Source: Trichodelitschia bisporula (Eukaryota; Ascomycota; Dothideomycetes; Phaeotrichales; Phaeotrichaceae). From it: a stretch of 64,000 bases of DNA. Below the pieces are notes generated by a model. That model searched no databases. It was not told where the DNA came from and worked only from the letters and a program-made list of their open reading frames with translations. The stretch is from positions 399,304 to 463,303 of the forward strand of contig ML996708.1 in assembly GCA_010356995.1 (NCBI GenBank), read 5' to 3'. A program made the translations under genes and the position numbers. Shown here piece by piece: positions 22,304 to 32,505 of this stretch. Position 1 is the stretch's first letter; each line of letters starts with the position of its first letter.

Positions 22304-23817
22304 ATGCTTTCTCTCCGGTCATTACTGTTCAGCATCTTCGTCTTCAGCTTCCTGGTGGCCATCTGCCATGGAGAGATATGTACAGTTACTCCGGGCCCCA
22401 AAGGAAAGGATGACGCTCCTGCCATCGTCAACGCGTTCAGGCGTTGCGGTCAAAATGGAAAGGTCATATTCCTCAATAAAACCTACCACATAAATTCGGT
22501 GATGAACACGACAGCGCTACGAAATTGCGAGATTGACCTCCAGGGAACCTTGCTGGTTTGCTCCATAGCAGCCAAAGCTCTCAGCCTAACCAGAGCAGTG
22601 GAGCAATGACATCGACTACTGGCTAAAACATTCCATGTCCATCGGCTACCAGAACCAGAGCACGGTGTGGTTCCTGGGCGGAGATAACATCACCTTCCAT
22701 GGTGGAGGAGTCGGAACCTTTGACGGTAACGTGGGTGACTGCCATGATGGGCTAGCTTGAATGCTTACCCGGCATAGGGTCAGGCGTGGTATGAATTCGT
22801 CAAAGGCGTCTCAAACTATCCCCGTAAGTGCTGTGACTTTGCAATCAGAAGACTGATTTGGGAGGACGACCAATGGGCCTGACCATCTGGCGCGCGAGAA
22901 ACTCTGTCTTCAAGGGGCTCCGCTTTATCAAGAGCCAGATGTGGTATGCACCCTTTTCCTCGTAGATGCTTGCCTGATCACCAAGGACCATGACCATCAT
23001 TCATTCCAAATCCATCCTTTTGGAAGACATATATGTCAACAGCTCGTCGTCCACGCGGCGGCCGGCACGGAATACGGATGGAGCGGACACCATGTTCTCG
23101 GACGACATCACCTTTCGCCGCTGGACAGTCGTAAATGGCGACGACGGCATCTCGGTCAAAGCCAATACCACCAACACGCTCATCGAAGACAGCGTCTTCT
23201 ACGGCCTCGGATTCGCCATAGGAAGTATCGGCCAGTACGCAGGCGTATTTGAAACTATCCAGAATATCACATTCCGGAATAGCGTCTACAAAGGACGCTC
23301 GCAGGCGGCGTACATCAAGACCTGGACCGGTAAATCGAAGGGCTATCCGCCGAACGGCGGTGGAGGCGGTCTGGGCTGTAAGTGAACTGCGTTACGTACC
23401 AGTTGTACGCTAACGTTAGACTCCAGTTATACACAACATCAGTACGCTCTCCAAAACTGCAAGGAGGTTCATCGGTCACTGACTGGAGTAGCGGTCACAA
23501 ACATCACCATAGCCAATGGCACGGCAGTCTTTGGCATCAACCGATGCACGCACTTTACCAACGGCGGCGAAGCGGGTGACTGTGGAACCTCCCAATTCCA
23601 AATCCACGACGTCAGCATCTCCCACATCCGCGGAAATATATCCAAGGACGTGATAGCAGATCTCAGGTGTAGTGCTGCAGCGCCGTGTTCGAGAATCGGT
23701 TTTGATGACGTCCACGTCTTCAATTCTGCAACCGGGAATAGGTCCACAAGGTACAAGTGTGACAGCGTGGTCGACCCGAAAGGTACCATATGTGCAAGGA
23801 AGAAGTCACAGACTTAG
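22304..23817 (+). CDS. GH28 exo-polygalacturonase-type pectinase, secreted
   Basis: Seven exons: 22304-22555, 22599-22730, 22778-22823, 22865-22943, 22986-23377, 23427-23441 and 23492-23817; 413 aa. All junctions join in phase and restore the family sequence (WSNDIDYWLKHSM; DGNGQAWYEFVKG; GLGFIHNITVTNIT). Exon 6 is only 15 bases. The N-terminus is a signal peptide (MLSLRSLLFSIFVFSFLVAI, cleavage near HG-E). Catalytic landmarks of GH28 are present: NTDGAD (D201), NGDDG (D222/D223), GFAIGSIGQ (the exo-type version of the GHG loop) and AYIKTW (the RIK equivalent). Several N-glycosylation sites are visible. The enzyme should release galacturonic acid from the ends of pectin chains outside the cell; exo rather than endo action is inferred from the loop. 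No other pectinase is in the window. Confidence 0.88.
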
Positions 23818-24951
23818 TCAGTGTCCAGAAGCCAAGTTGAGAGACCTACAAGTGCATGAATAAATTCCTCGAGACGGTATACCTCCCCTCTATCGATAGG
23901 CAACGGTTCTGTTAAAGCGGGCTGAAGTGAAGGAGTGGTACGCGTGAACGTGACGAGAATGCGGCTGCTGTCAGCACGGAATTGCGGGGGATGACGCCCC
24001 TCATCCAGCCCTACCGAGCCCGTGCTACGTCATACAAATATTCGCAACGGTCGTTGCTCCGTAGAGTAGCTTGTGTATGAAGAGCTGGAGGTGGGAGGAT
24101 GGGTACCAGCATCAACTCATATGCACAGCCGTTAGGGAAGTACAGCAGACTCCCCACTGCTGTTTCTTGGATTAGGCGTACAGACGTTGCATGGCACGTA
24201 AGGATGAGGGGCCCTGCCAAGCCCGCCCTGAACCAAACGCATGCTGCGTAGAGAGATTTTGCCTGTGACTGTGCGTTTTGAACTTGGCGGGTAGAGTTTA
24301 GGTATCACTATCACTAGCTACATATCCAATCCAAAGATCTTCGGGAACGATCTCAACGATGAGCTCAGATATCTCGGTATGTCGGTCAAGATTTCGCCTT
24401 TCGGGTTTCCGGCGAGTCGGAGCGGTCATCGGTCCCCTTTCTCGCCATATTCACCATATTCCAGACCCACGATAACTCGTAAACGGAACGGCTTCGTCCC
24501 AACTTTTATGAGCCAACAAATCTCGCGGGGCAAGAAGGCAGCAGCATCTAGACTTGTTAACACGATGGAGGCGCAGAGTAGAAAAAGAAACAATTGCTCC
24601 AACCTTCTGAACCTACAATCACAACTTCGTGGCTACTGTGTACGGGTATAGAGAGGTGTTGTATCGGCTTGTCGGTCGTTGTTTCCGTTTTGTTTTCACC
24701 CACCTTTCGCTAACTAAGCGGTCCGTGCCCTGTGTCCGCTCCACGCCATCCTCTGCACCGCCAGGTCGAAGGCAGTTTATTCGATCCCACACATTGCTAT
24801 CCTCCACCACTTTTGCCTTTGTAGAAGGGCTTTGGATTCTTGCTGTGTGCAAAACACTCTCGACCTGGGCCTCTCTTAGCAGTTGTCCTTCAATAACCAA
24901 CTCGAGTAGTCTGGTCTCTGTACAGGTACACAACAGTCGATTACTGCGACA
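23818..24951. other. Intergenic region, promoter of the importin gene
   Basis: 1.1 kb between two plus-strand genes. No exon chain or family resemblance was found on either strand; it should hold the GH28 3' UTR and the importin promoter. Confidence 0.5.
23859..23864 (+). terminator. AATAAA polyadenylation signal of the GH28 gene
   Basis: AATAAA 41 bases past the GH28 stop. The position and exact match make it a likely polyadenylation signal. Confidence 0.45.
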
Positions 24952-27900
24952 ATGGCTGGGAACCTGCGCGAGCGGATCGCCGCGACTCTGGACCCCAATC
25001 CCGAGGCTCGCCAGCAAGCTGAACATGACCTGAAATATGTACTTACTTTCTCGCCTACTGCATACCGTAGACTGACTTGCACAGGCTGAAGTGCAACCTG
25101 GGTTCCCGAATGCGTTGCTCGATATCCTCGAGATAGAGACTGACAACAGCATCCGTCTTTCCAGTATGCCTACGCCCACGATACATATCTGCATAGACTC
25201 TAACGCTACTAGCTGCCATTTACCTCAAGAATCGCACGACCAAGGGATGGGCCCCGGACGAGGAGTTCTCCCAGGCAACGCCGATCCCCGAAAACGAGAA
25301 ACCTGCTTTCAGGCAGCGTCTTATCCCCGTTCTTGCGAACTCAACTCACCAAGTGCGCGCACAGCTCATCCCAACCCTCCAAAAAATCCTATCTTTCGAC
25401 TTCCCCGCCAAGTGGCCCGACTTCCTAGATATCACGGTGCAATTACTGGGGGCGAATGACGCGAACTCCGTATTCGCTGGCGTTCAATGTCTGCTCGCCA
25501 TATGCAGGGTGTACCGGTTCAAGGCCGACAACACCCGCGATGAGTTTGAGAAGGTTGTTGCGATAACGTTTCCGCTATTGCTGAACATTGGCAATCGCAT
25601 AGTTGGCGAGCAAAGCCTTGAGGCGGGCGAGATTCTACGCACCGTCATGAAGACGTACAAGCACGCTATCTATGTAAGTGGCATACATATAGGTCCACGA
25701 ACACTTTATACTGATGTGATATAGTTCGAGCTTCCGGTTCATCTCCGTAGCCACGAAAGCATGGTCGGCTGGTGTACGCTGTTCCTCACTTTGGTTGCTA
25801 AGGAACCTCCAGCATGCTCGCTACCAGAGGATCTTGAGGAGCGGGAGACGAACCACTGGTGGAAGTCGAAGAAATGGGCGTACGCGAATCTGAACCGGCT
25901 GTTCGTGCGATATGGAAACCCTACGACCCTGAACAAGAGCAGCGAGAAGGACTATAGCGAAGTGGCGAAAAACTTCATCAATAATTTTGCGCCAGAGATT
26001 CTCAAGGTTTACCTCCAACAGATCGAAAAGTGGGTGGCGAAGACGACCTGGCTCAGCAAGGGGTGCCTTTCCTACACACTCGCTTATCTTGATGAGTGCA
26101 TCAAGCCAAAGTCGATGTGGTCTCTCCTGAAGCCTCACATGGAAACTCTCATTACCCACCTGCTCTTCCCGGTCTTGTGTCAATCGGATGAGGACATTGA
26201 ACTGTTCCGGGATGACCCTTCGGAGTATCTCCATCGTAAGCTCAATTTCTATGAGGAGGTGTCAGCTCCGGATGTTGCCGCCACCAACTTCCTGGTGACG
26301 CTGACCAAGAGCCGGCGCAAGCAGACCTTCACGGTGTTGCACTTTGTTAATAACATCGTCAACCGCTACGAGGAGGCTCCGGAGGCCCAGAGGAATCCGC
26401 GTGAGAAGGAAGGAGCTCTGCGCATGATCGGAACCCTAGCTCCAGTCATTCTTGGGAAGCGGAGTCCTATTGCTGATCAGGTTGAGTTGTTTTTCGTTCG
26501 CCATGTGTTTCCAGAGTTCCGGAGCCCTCACGGGTTTCTTCGTGCCCGTGCCTGCGACACGCTCGAAAAGTTCGAGCGTCTGGAGTTCAAAGATCCGCAG
26601 AATCTTGTGGTCATCTACCGCAATATTCTGGATGCGATGAACGACCCGGAGCTTCCCGTCCGTGTCGAGGCTGCTCTCGCTCTTCAGCCGCTCATTCGAC
26701 ACGATGTGATCCGCAACGCCATGCAGCAGAACATCCCGCAGATCATGCAGCAGCTCTTGAAGCTTGCGAACGAGGTGGATGTTGATGCGCTAGCCAACGT
26801 TATGGAGGACTTTGTCGAAGTGTTTGCCCAGGAACTCACTCCGTTTGCGGTGGCGTTGAGCGAGCAGCTTCGGGACACGTATCTTCGGATTGTTCGCGAG
26901 CTGATCGAGCGCAATCAGCAAAAGGGTGACGAGTCGGAATACGGCGATTACCTCGACGACAAGAGCATTACTGCTTTGGGTGTGCTGCAGACCATCGGAA
27001 CGCTCATCCTCACGCTTGAGAGCACTCCTGATGTCTTGCTGCACCTCGAGACAATCCTCACACCCGTCATCACCATCACTCTCGAGAACAAGCTTTACGA
27101 TCTGTACAACGAAGTCTTCGAAATCATCGACAGCTGCACCTTTGCCGCCAAGTCGATTTCGCCGACCATGTGGTATGCCTTTGAGTTGATCCACAAAACG
27201 TTCAAGGCTGGCGCCGAACTGTACCTGGAGGACATGCTTCCGGCACTGGAGAACTTTGTCACGTATGGCTCGCAGATGCTCATCCAGAACACCGCCTACC
27301 TCGACGCTGTGGTTGACATGATTCGTGTCATCTTCAAGGAAGACAAAGTTGGTGGCGTTGATAGGATCTGCGGTTGCAAGCTGGCCGAAATTGTCATGCT
27401 GAATCTTCGGGACCATATCGACCCTTACGTTCCCGAGTTCATCCACCTCGCCATGATCTACCTGAAGAGCGACGAGACCCGGCTCAAGTCTTACAAGGTG
27501 CACATGATGGAGATGGTCATCAACGCCATCTACTACAACCCGCGTCTCGCGATGCATGTTCTTGAGCAGAATGGCTGGACCAACGATTTCTTCAGCCTGT
27601 GGTTTGCCAACATTGACAGTTTCACTCGTGTTCATGACAAGAAGCTGTCTATTGCCGCGATCACGTCCCTCCTGACCCTGCAGGCTCACGAGATTCCTCC
27701 AACCATTCAGCGGGGCTGGCCTCGCCTGCTCCAGGGACTGGTCCGATTGTTCCAGACTCTTCCTGCGGCCATAAAAAGTAAGTACTCGCCTATTCGTACG
27801 TGTCATCGGATGTGAGAACTGACTTATCACTTCAGATCGTGAAGAGGCGACCAAGGAAGAAAACTTCGACCTCAGCACGGATTACGAGGAAGAAGATGAT

Positions 27901-28362
27901 GAGGAGTGGGACCATCCGGGTGAATGGGAGAACGAAAATGACGAGACCGAGGATGTCAAGGACGAGAGCACTGCGTATCTCGAGTTCCTCAATGAAGAGG
28001 TATGTCTTTGGCAGTGGTAATGTCGGCATCGCTAACAACGGACACAGGCCCAGAAGTTCCAAAATCTCCAGGATGACGACGGACAAGAACTGGAGGAAGA
28101 AAGTCTTCTTGAAACCCCACTTGACAAGGTGGAGCCCTACGGCCTGCTCAAGACGGTCTTGCTGCGTATGTATTTATCCGCCGTGCGTCTTCCAGTGCTT
28201 ACCATCGCAGATCTCCAACATGAGCAGCCGCAGCTCTACGACAATATAACCAAGCCCCTCAGCGTCGAAGAGAAGCAAGTCCTTGAGGCTGCCGTCAACC
28301 AAGCCGACGTCATTGCTCAGCAAGCGACAGCGGCCTTGGCCAACGGGCATGCAACAACATAA
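24952..28362 (+). CDS. NMD5: Importin-beta family karyopherin (NMD5/SXM1, importin-7/8 type)
   Basis: Seven exons: 24952-25038, 25085-25163, 25213-25673, 25725-27777, 27836-27999, 28048-28165 and 28211-28362; 1037 aa. All introns are 45-58 bases with good branch sites. Intron 6 (45 bases) could be retained in frame. The importin-beta N-terminal domain (residues 1-100: TLDPNPEARQQAEHDLK, AIYLKNRTTKGW) leads into HEAT-repeat helices, with ETNHWWKSKKWAYANLNRLF characteristic of the importin-7/8, Nmd5 and Sxm1 group. An acidic stretch near 905-930 (DYEEEDDEEWDHPGEWE) is the usual acidic loop. These receptors carry ribosomal and other proteins through nuclear pores with Ran-GTP. NMD5 and SXM1 cannot be told apart safely; many filamentous fungi have one copy. 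Confidence 0.92.
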
Positions 28363-28866
28363 GCTTCAGGCTATAGCACGTTGTACATAGCACTCTCTTG
28401 CCACCACCCCACTTCCGGATTAGCATTTCTGCCCCGTGATCCTCACGTCATACATCCCGTTTGCACTTTGGAGGTCAGGGCGTCGCAATTTGTCGGGTTG
28501 TAACCTTGACTTGGGCGTTGGGAGGACATGTTGAGCGTGCCGAGCGATCGGTATGCGTGGCTGAGGTCATCATTGTGGCGAAACGAAAGAGTAGGTTAAC
28601 CTTGGGGGTCGGATCTGTGATGTTTCACGCGATGATAATGATGTGAGGTGAACGGTTATCGGTACATGGCGACTACGACGGGGTAAGGCCAACTGTTGAT
28701 ACCAATCGCGTTCGCTTTGCAGCCAGGTGAGAAGGAACTGTTACACCCACTCCTTTGGTCGAAGGTTGTTGCTTGCTTGTTTGCCGGTCAGAAAAACTGT
28801 CGAATGAGATCTAGCACTCTGGTATAATACATTCCCAATGATGTGCTCCCGGTGTCTATCTGTTGC
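28363..28866. other. Convergent 3' intergenic region (importin / thioesterase)
   Basis: 504 bases between converging stops. Nothing recognised. Confidence 0.5.
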
Positions 28867-29795
28867 TTAACCTGCCTTTGGGCTCAGCTCGTCCGTTATG
28901 TTGTTAGGGTCCTTCCACGCTTGCGCGATATACCTAGCCGTTACTCAGCAACAGCCCAATGGGCGAGGCGGGGGCGACTAACTTGGTATGACTTCCGCGA
29001 GCGAAGACGTCGCCATTGGCGTTCATGAACTTGATAGAGGTGAAGGCAAGCGTTTTGCCGACTACATTCTGTCAGTACTGTGCAAAGACGAGGCGAAAGA
29101 TCATCCACACATTTATCACAGCTTACTTCCTGCACTAAGTCAGTTCCACCTCCCTATACATGGAACACCCAACTCACCGCGAGAATCTTATCGCCAACCT
29201 TACCCCCAGAGCTGAGATACGTCACTCCAACCCATCAGCCTAGCCCCATCCAAAGAGTCACAAGTAAACACACCATTCAAATCCGTAGACACCCCCGTGG
29301 AAAACAGTCCCTTGGAAGCCACGGCCAACGAGCCTCCCAAATCCACTACGCCAATCAGTCGAGTCCATGCATTTGGAAGCAGGGATTGGGCCCACCCATG
29401 CTGGCGATAGTTCCACCGTGGAGGATCTGAAGCCGGTTCTGTGGACGGAGTTAGTTGGGGCTGATCTGATCGACGGTCACAGGGCTTCGCGTCATACCGT
29501 GTGCTCTTGCTTGATGTCTAGCTCGAATTTCACGCGTCCGGGGACGGCGTGGGTGACGCGGAGCTGGGATCGTCAGTCGGGCACTGATGGTCCAGTTACC
29601 GTGCTGGGACGTACGCCATCAAGGAGCCTAGATAGAATTCATCAGTTCAAGTTTCATCATTCTTAGATTGGTTCATACGTGGGCTCAAGACCAGATTTCG
29701 CCCGGAACGATTCCCAGACCGAGTAGAGGTTAGATGTCGAAGGGTACTTCGCTGGTGAGTGGGCTCACCGTGCGGACGAATTTGAGAGCTGGCAT
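28867..29795 (-). CDS. THEM2/ACOT13-like acyl-CoA thioesterase, ten exons, odd first intron
   Basis: No long open frame marks this gene; it was assembled from splice signals. Exons: 29795-29769, 29719-29679, 29627-29615, 29563-29498, 29438-29396, 29345-29274, 29224-29178, 29129-29111, 29061-28983 and 28933-28867; 157 aa. Introns are 48-59 bases. All except the first end in AG; the first runs GTGAGC...TCTAAC...CTCG, so its acceptor is CG. With it removed, N50, H56, G57, D65 and S83 fall at the numbers I recall for human THEM2 active-site residues. Key segments: ILHGGTIASM, VDLGGSLAVAS, TGVSTDLNVTYLSSGGK and DVFARGSHTKYIAQAWKD. The family is a hotdog fold that hydrolyses medium/long acyl-CoA, often at mitochondria. 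It is either functional with a GT-CG intron or recently damaged. Confidence 0.8.
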
Positions 29796-30574
29796 TTTGG
29801 TCAATTGCTGCCTAATTTCGCGATTTCGGGTTACGCTAATAGGGGATACTTTGGGATGTCACGATGATCGGTTGCATCCTGCTTATTCCTTGATTCGGAG
29901 TTAGAGATCTTGGCCTGAGGCATTTATGAAGTTTATATGGACCGGGGTGCCAACATCATTCGAACCGCGCGTGCCGAACACAACGCATTGTTCTGCAGGA
30001 TCCACAGTTCGGCAAACCGAACAAAGGCCTTCTCGTATATGAGTCCTCCTTGGCTGCATTGAGGTGCATCTGGGATCCGATGCCGATATTCCGAGAACCT
30101 ATCATCTGCATTCTCCACCCCACTGCAGTTCAGCGAAAAGTCACGATGCATCGAAGCATCACTGAGTCGACAAATGGATTTCTAATTCAACGGAGATTGC
30201 GGGCAGCATGGCTTCCCCTCATTAAGCTGACTAAGTGGGCAAATGACTGTTATAACGCTGACGTCTCGACTACGTGACGTTCTGGGTCCATTACGCGTAC
30301 GCCCTTTGACGGTACCGCGTTTGGGGTCGGGAGTGACGATCCAGAACCATCATAGCTGCTTCTGCCTGCATGATGTCACATGCACACGCGATGTACCACT
30401 GCTGCACAACACACCGTCTGGTAGGCTCTTGCTGTCAATTGCGGGGTCTTATAAAGGACTGTCCGGAGCTTTCTCTGCTTCTTATTCAGCACTTGCCAAC
30501 TCCCACTCCGTTACTAAACACCTTTGACTAGACATTTTTGGCATAGAACAGTAACCGGTTCATCCTATTCTAGT
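29796..30574. promoter_or_regulatory. Divergent promoter region (thioesterase / sugar transporter)
   Basis: 779 bases between two start codons, including the TATA box listed next. Confidence 0.45.
30450..30455 (+). promoter_or_regulatory. TATA box of the sugar transporter
   Basis: TATAAA within CTTATAAAGG, 120 bases before the transporter ATG. A consensus match at a suitable distance; sugar transporter genes are often TATA-driven. Confidence 0.5.
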
Positions 30575-32355
30575 ATGGGGATGTTCGGAAAGCTTAGACG
30601 CGGTTCTCGCGCACTAGAGCCCATAGCGTCCAGTGAGGAGGTTGTTTCCGAAGGGGAACGGCTCGAAGAGAAGGATATCGTCGATGGCCCGGTTAAGTAC
30701 CTCACGTTCCGTGTCTTCGTCATGGGCATAGTAGTATCTTTTGGAGGTGAGTGATTGATTGAAACTTCGGATGCAGCCGCTGACCTTTAGGAATGATATT
30801 CGGCTTTGACACTGGCCAAATATCCGGCTTTTTGGAGATGTCAGACTTCTTGAACAGATTTGGCGACAAGCAAGGCCCAAATGGTCGTAAGGCGTTTAGT
30901 AATGCTCGGTCAGGGACCATTGTGGCACTGGTAAGGTTCAACCAGTACCGACGATGACCATGTCTTAGTTCTAATGTGTATAGCTCTCCATCGGCGCTCT
31001 ACTGGGTGCAATCATCGCCGCTCCTATCGCTGACCGCATGGGCCGCCGCTTCTCAATCTTCCTCGCGGCAATCATCTTCTGTGCCGGACTCATCGTCCAG
31101 ATCACCACCATCAGCCACTGGTATCAAATTGCCATTGGAAGATGGGTGGCCGGATTCGGCGTCGGAGCCCTCAGCGTTCTCGTCCCCATGTATCAGTCAG
31201 AAACAGCACCGAAGCAAGTTCGCGGTGCTCTCGTCTCCTGCTATCAGCTATTCATTACCCTCGGTATCCTGACAGCCTACTGTATCAACTTCGGAACGCA
31301 TAACATCGAGAACGCTAGCTCGTGGCGGATCACCATGGGCATCGCCTTCATCTCGCCGGCCATCATCGCTTTCGGTATCCTCTTCCTGCCAGAGTCACCT
31401 CGCTGGGAAGTCCGCAAGGGAAATCTGACCCGTGCCAGGACCGCCATTTCCAAATCGTACGGTGTGCCCGAGAACCACCGCGTGGTCGAGGAAGAAGTCT
31501 GGGAGATAAGAGACAAACTCGCTGCCGAAACGCAGGGCACGAAGATGGAGAAGCTGAAGGACATTGTCAAGGGCCCGCGGATGCTGTACCGTCTCGTTCT
31601 CGGCATGTCCATGCAGGCGCTGCAGCAGCTCAGCGGTGTAAACTTCTTCTTCTACTACGGCACATCGATATTCTCCTCCGTCGGCCTTACGAATCCGTAT
31701 GCGACAAGCATCATCCTCGGTGGAGTCAACTTTGGCTCCTCTTTTCTCGGGTATGGTCTCACCCTTCCCTCTGGGAATCATTAACTAATTCCGTAGTCTT
31801 TACATCGTCGAGCACTTCGGCCGCCGCAAATGCCTCATCTACGGCGCCCTCTGGATGTTCATGTGCTTCATGATCTTCGCCAGCGTCGGGCACTTCGCCC
31901 TCGACATGACCACCCCCTCCAACACCCCCGGCTCGGGCATTGCCATGATCGTCTTCGCATGCTTCTTCATCGCCGCCTTCGCCATGACCTGGGGTCCCAT
32001 AACCTGGGCCGTCGTCGGCGAATTATACCCCTCACGCAGCCGCGCCATCTGCATGGGTGTCGCGACGGCGAGTAACTGGACCTCGAATTTCTTGATTGCG
32101 TTTTTCACGCCCTTTGTTACGGCGAGGATTGATTTCGCGTATGGGTATGTGTTTGCGGGGTTCTGTGCTGCGGCGGCGGTGGTGGTGTGGTGTTTCCTGT
32201 GTGAGAGTCAGGGGAGGAGTTTGGAGGAGATTGATACGATGTATGTGGAGAGGGTGGTGCCGTGGAAGAGTGCGAAATGGCAGGCGCCTAGGCCGGTGGT
32301 GGTGAGGGGGGAGAGGAAGGCTGAGGAGGGTGGTTTGAAGGATGGGGAGTTGTAG
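30575..32355 (+). CDS. MFS sugar (hexose-type) transporter
   Basis: Four exons: 30575-30746, 30791-30930, 30984-31750 and 31797-32355; 545 aa. Introns are 44-53 bases. A cytosolic N-terminus of about 45 residues is followed by twelve hydrophobic segments. Sugar-porter signatures: FGFDTGQISGF in TM1, ADRMGRRFS in loop 2-3, GRWVAGFGVGALSVLVPMYQ, PESPRW after TM6, QQLSGVNFFFYYGTSIF in TM7, VEHFGRRKCLI in loop 8-9, WGPITWAVVGELYPSRSR in TM10, and ESQGRSLEEIDTMY in place of the common PETKG. The protein should import glucose or a related hexose across the plasma membrane; exact substrate and affinity cannot be read from sequence. It stands alone, divergent from the thioesterase, with a TATA box. 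Confidence 0.9.
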
Positions 32356-32505
32356 TTCTGGACTTTTGAACACATTGCTAGGCGTTGGGTCTGCACAAGG
32401 AGTTTAGGGAGCGTATGGAGCTAAAGGAATCCGTAGAAAAATTCTATACTATCATGCTACAAAGGGTATTCTATCATCCTTGAACTCCAGTTATGCTTGA
32501 AGCGC

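Noticed and set aside
29941-29975. GGTTCGAAT on the minus strand as a tRNA T-loop
   Set aside because: The flanking bases do not form a T stem, and no matching acceptor or anticodon arms are present.
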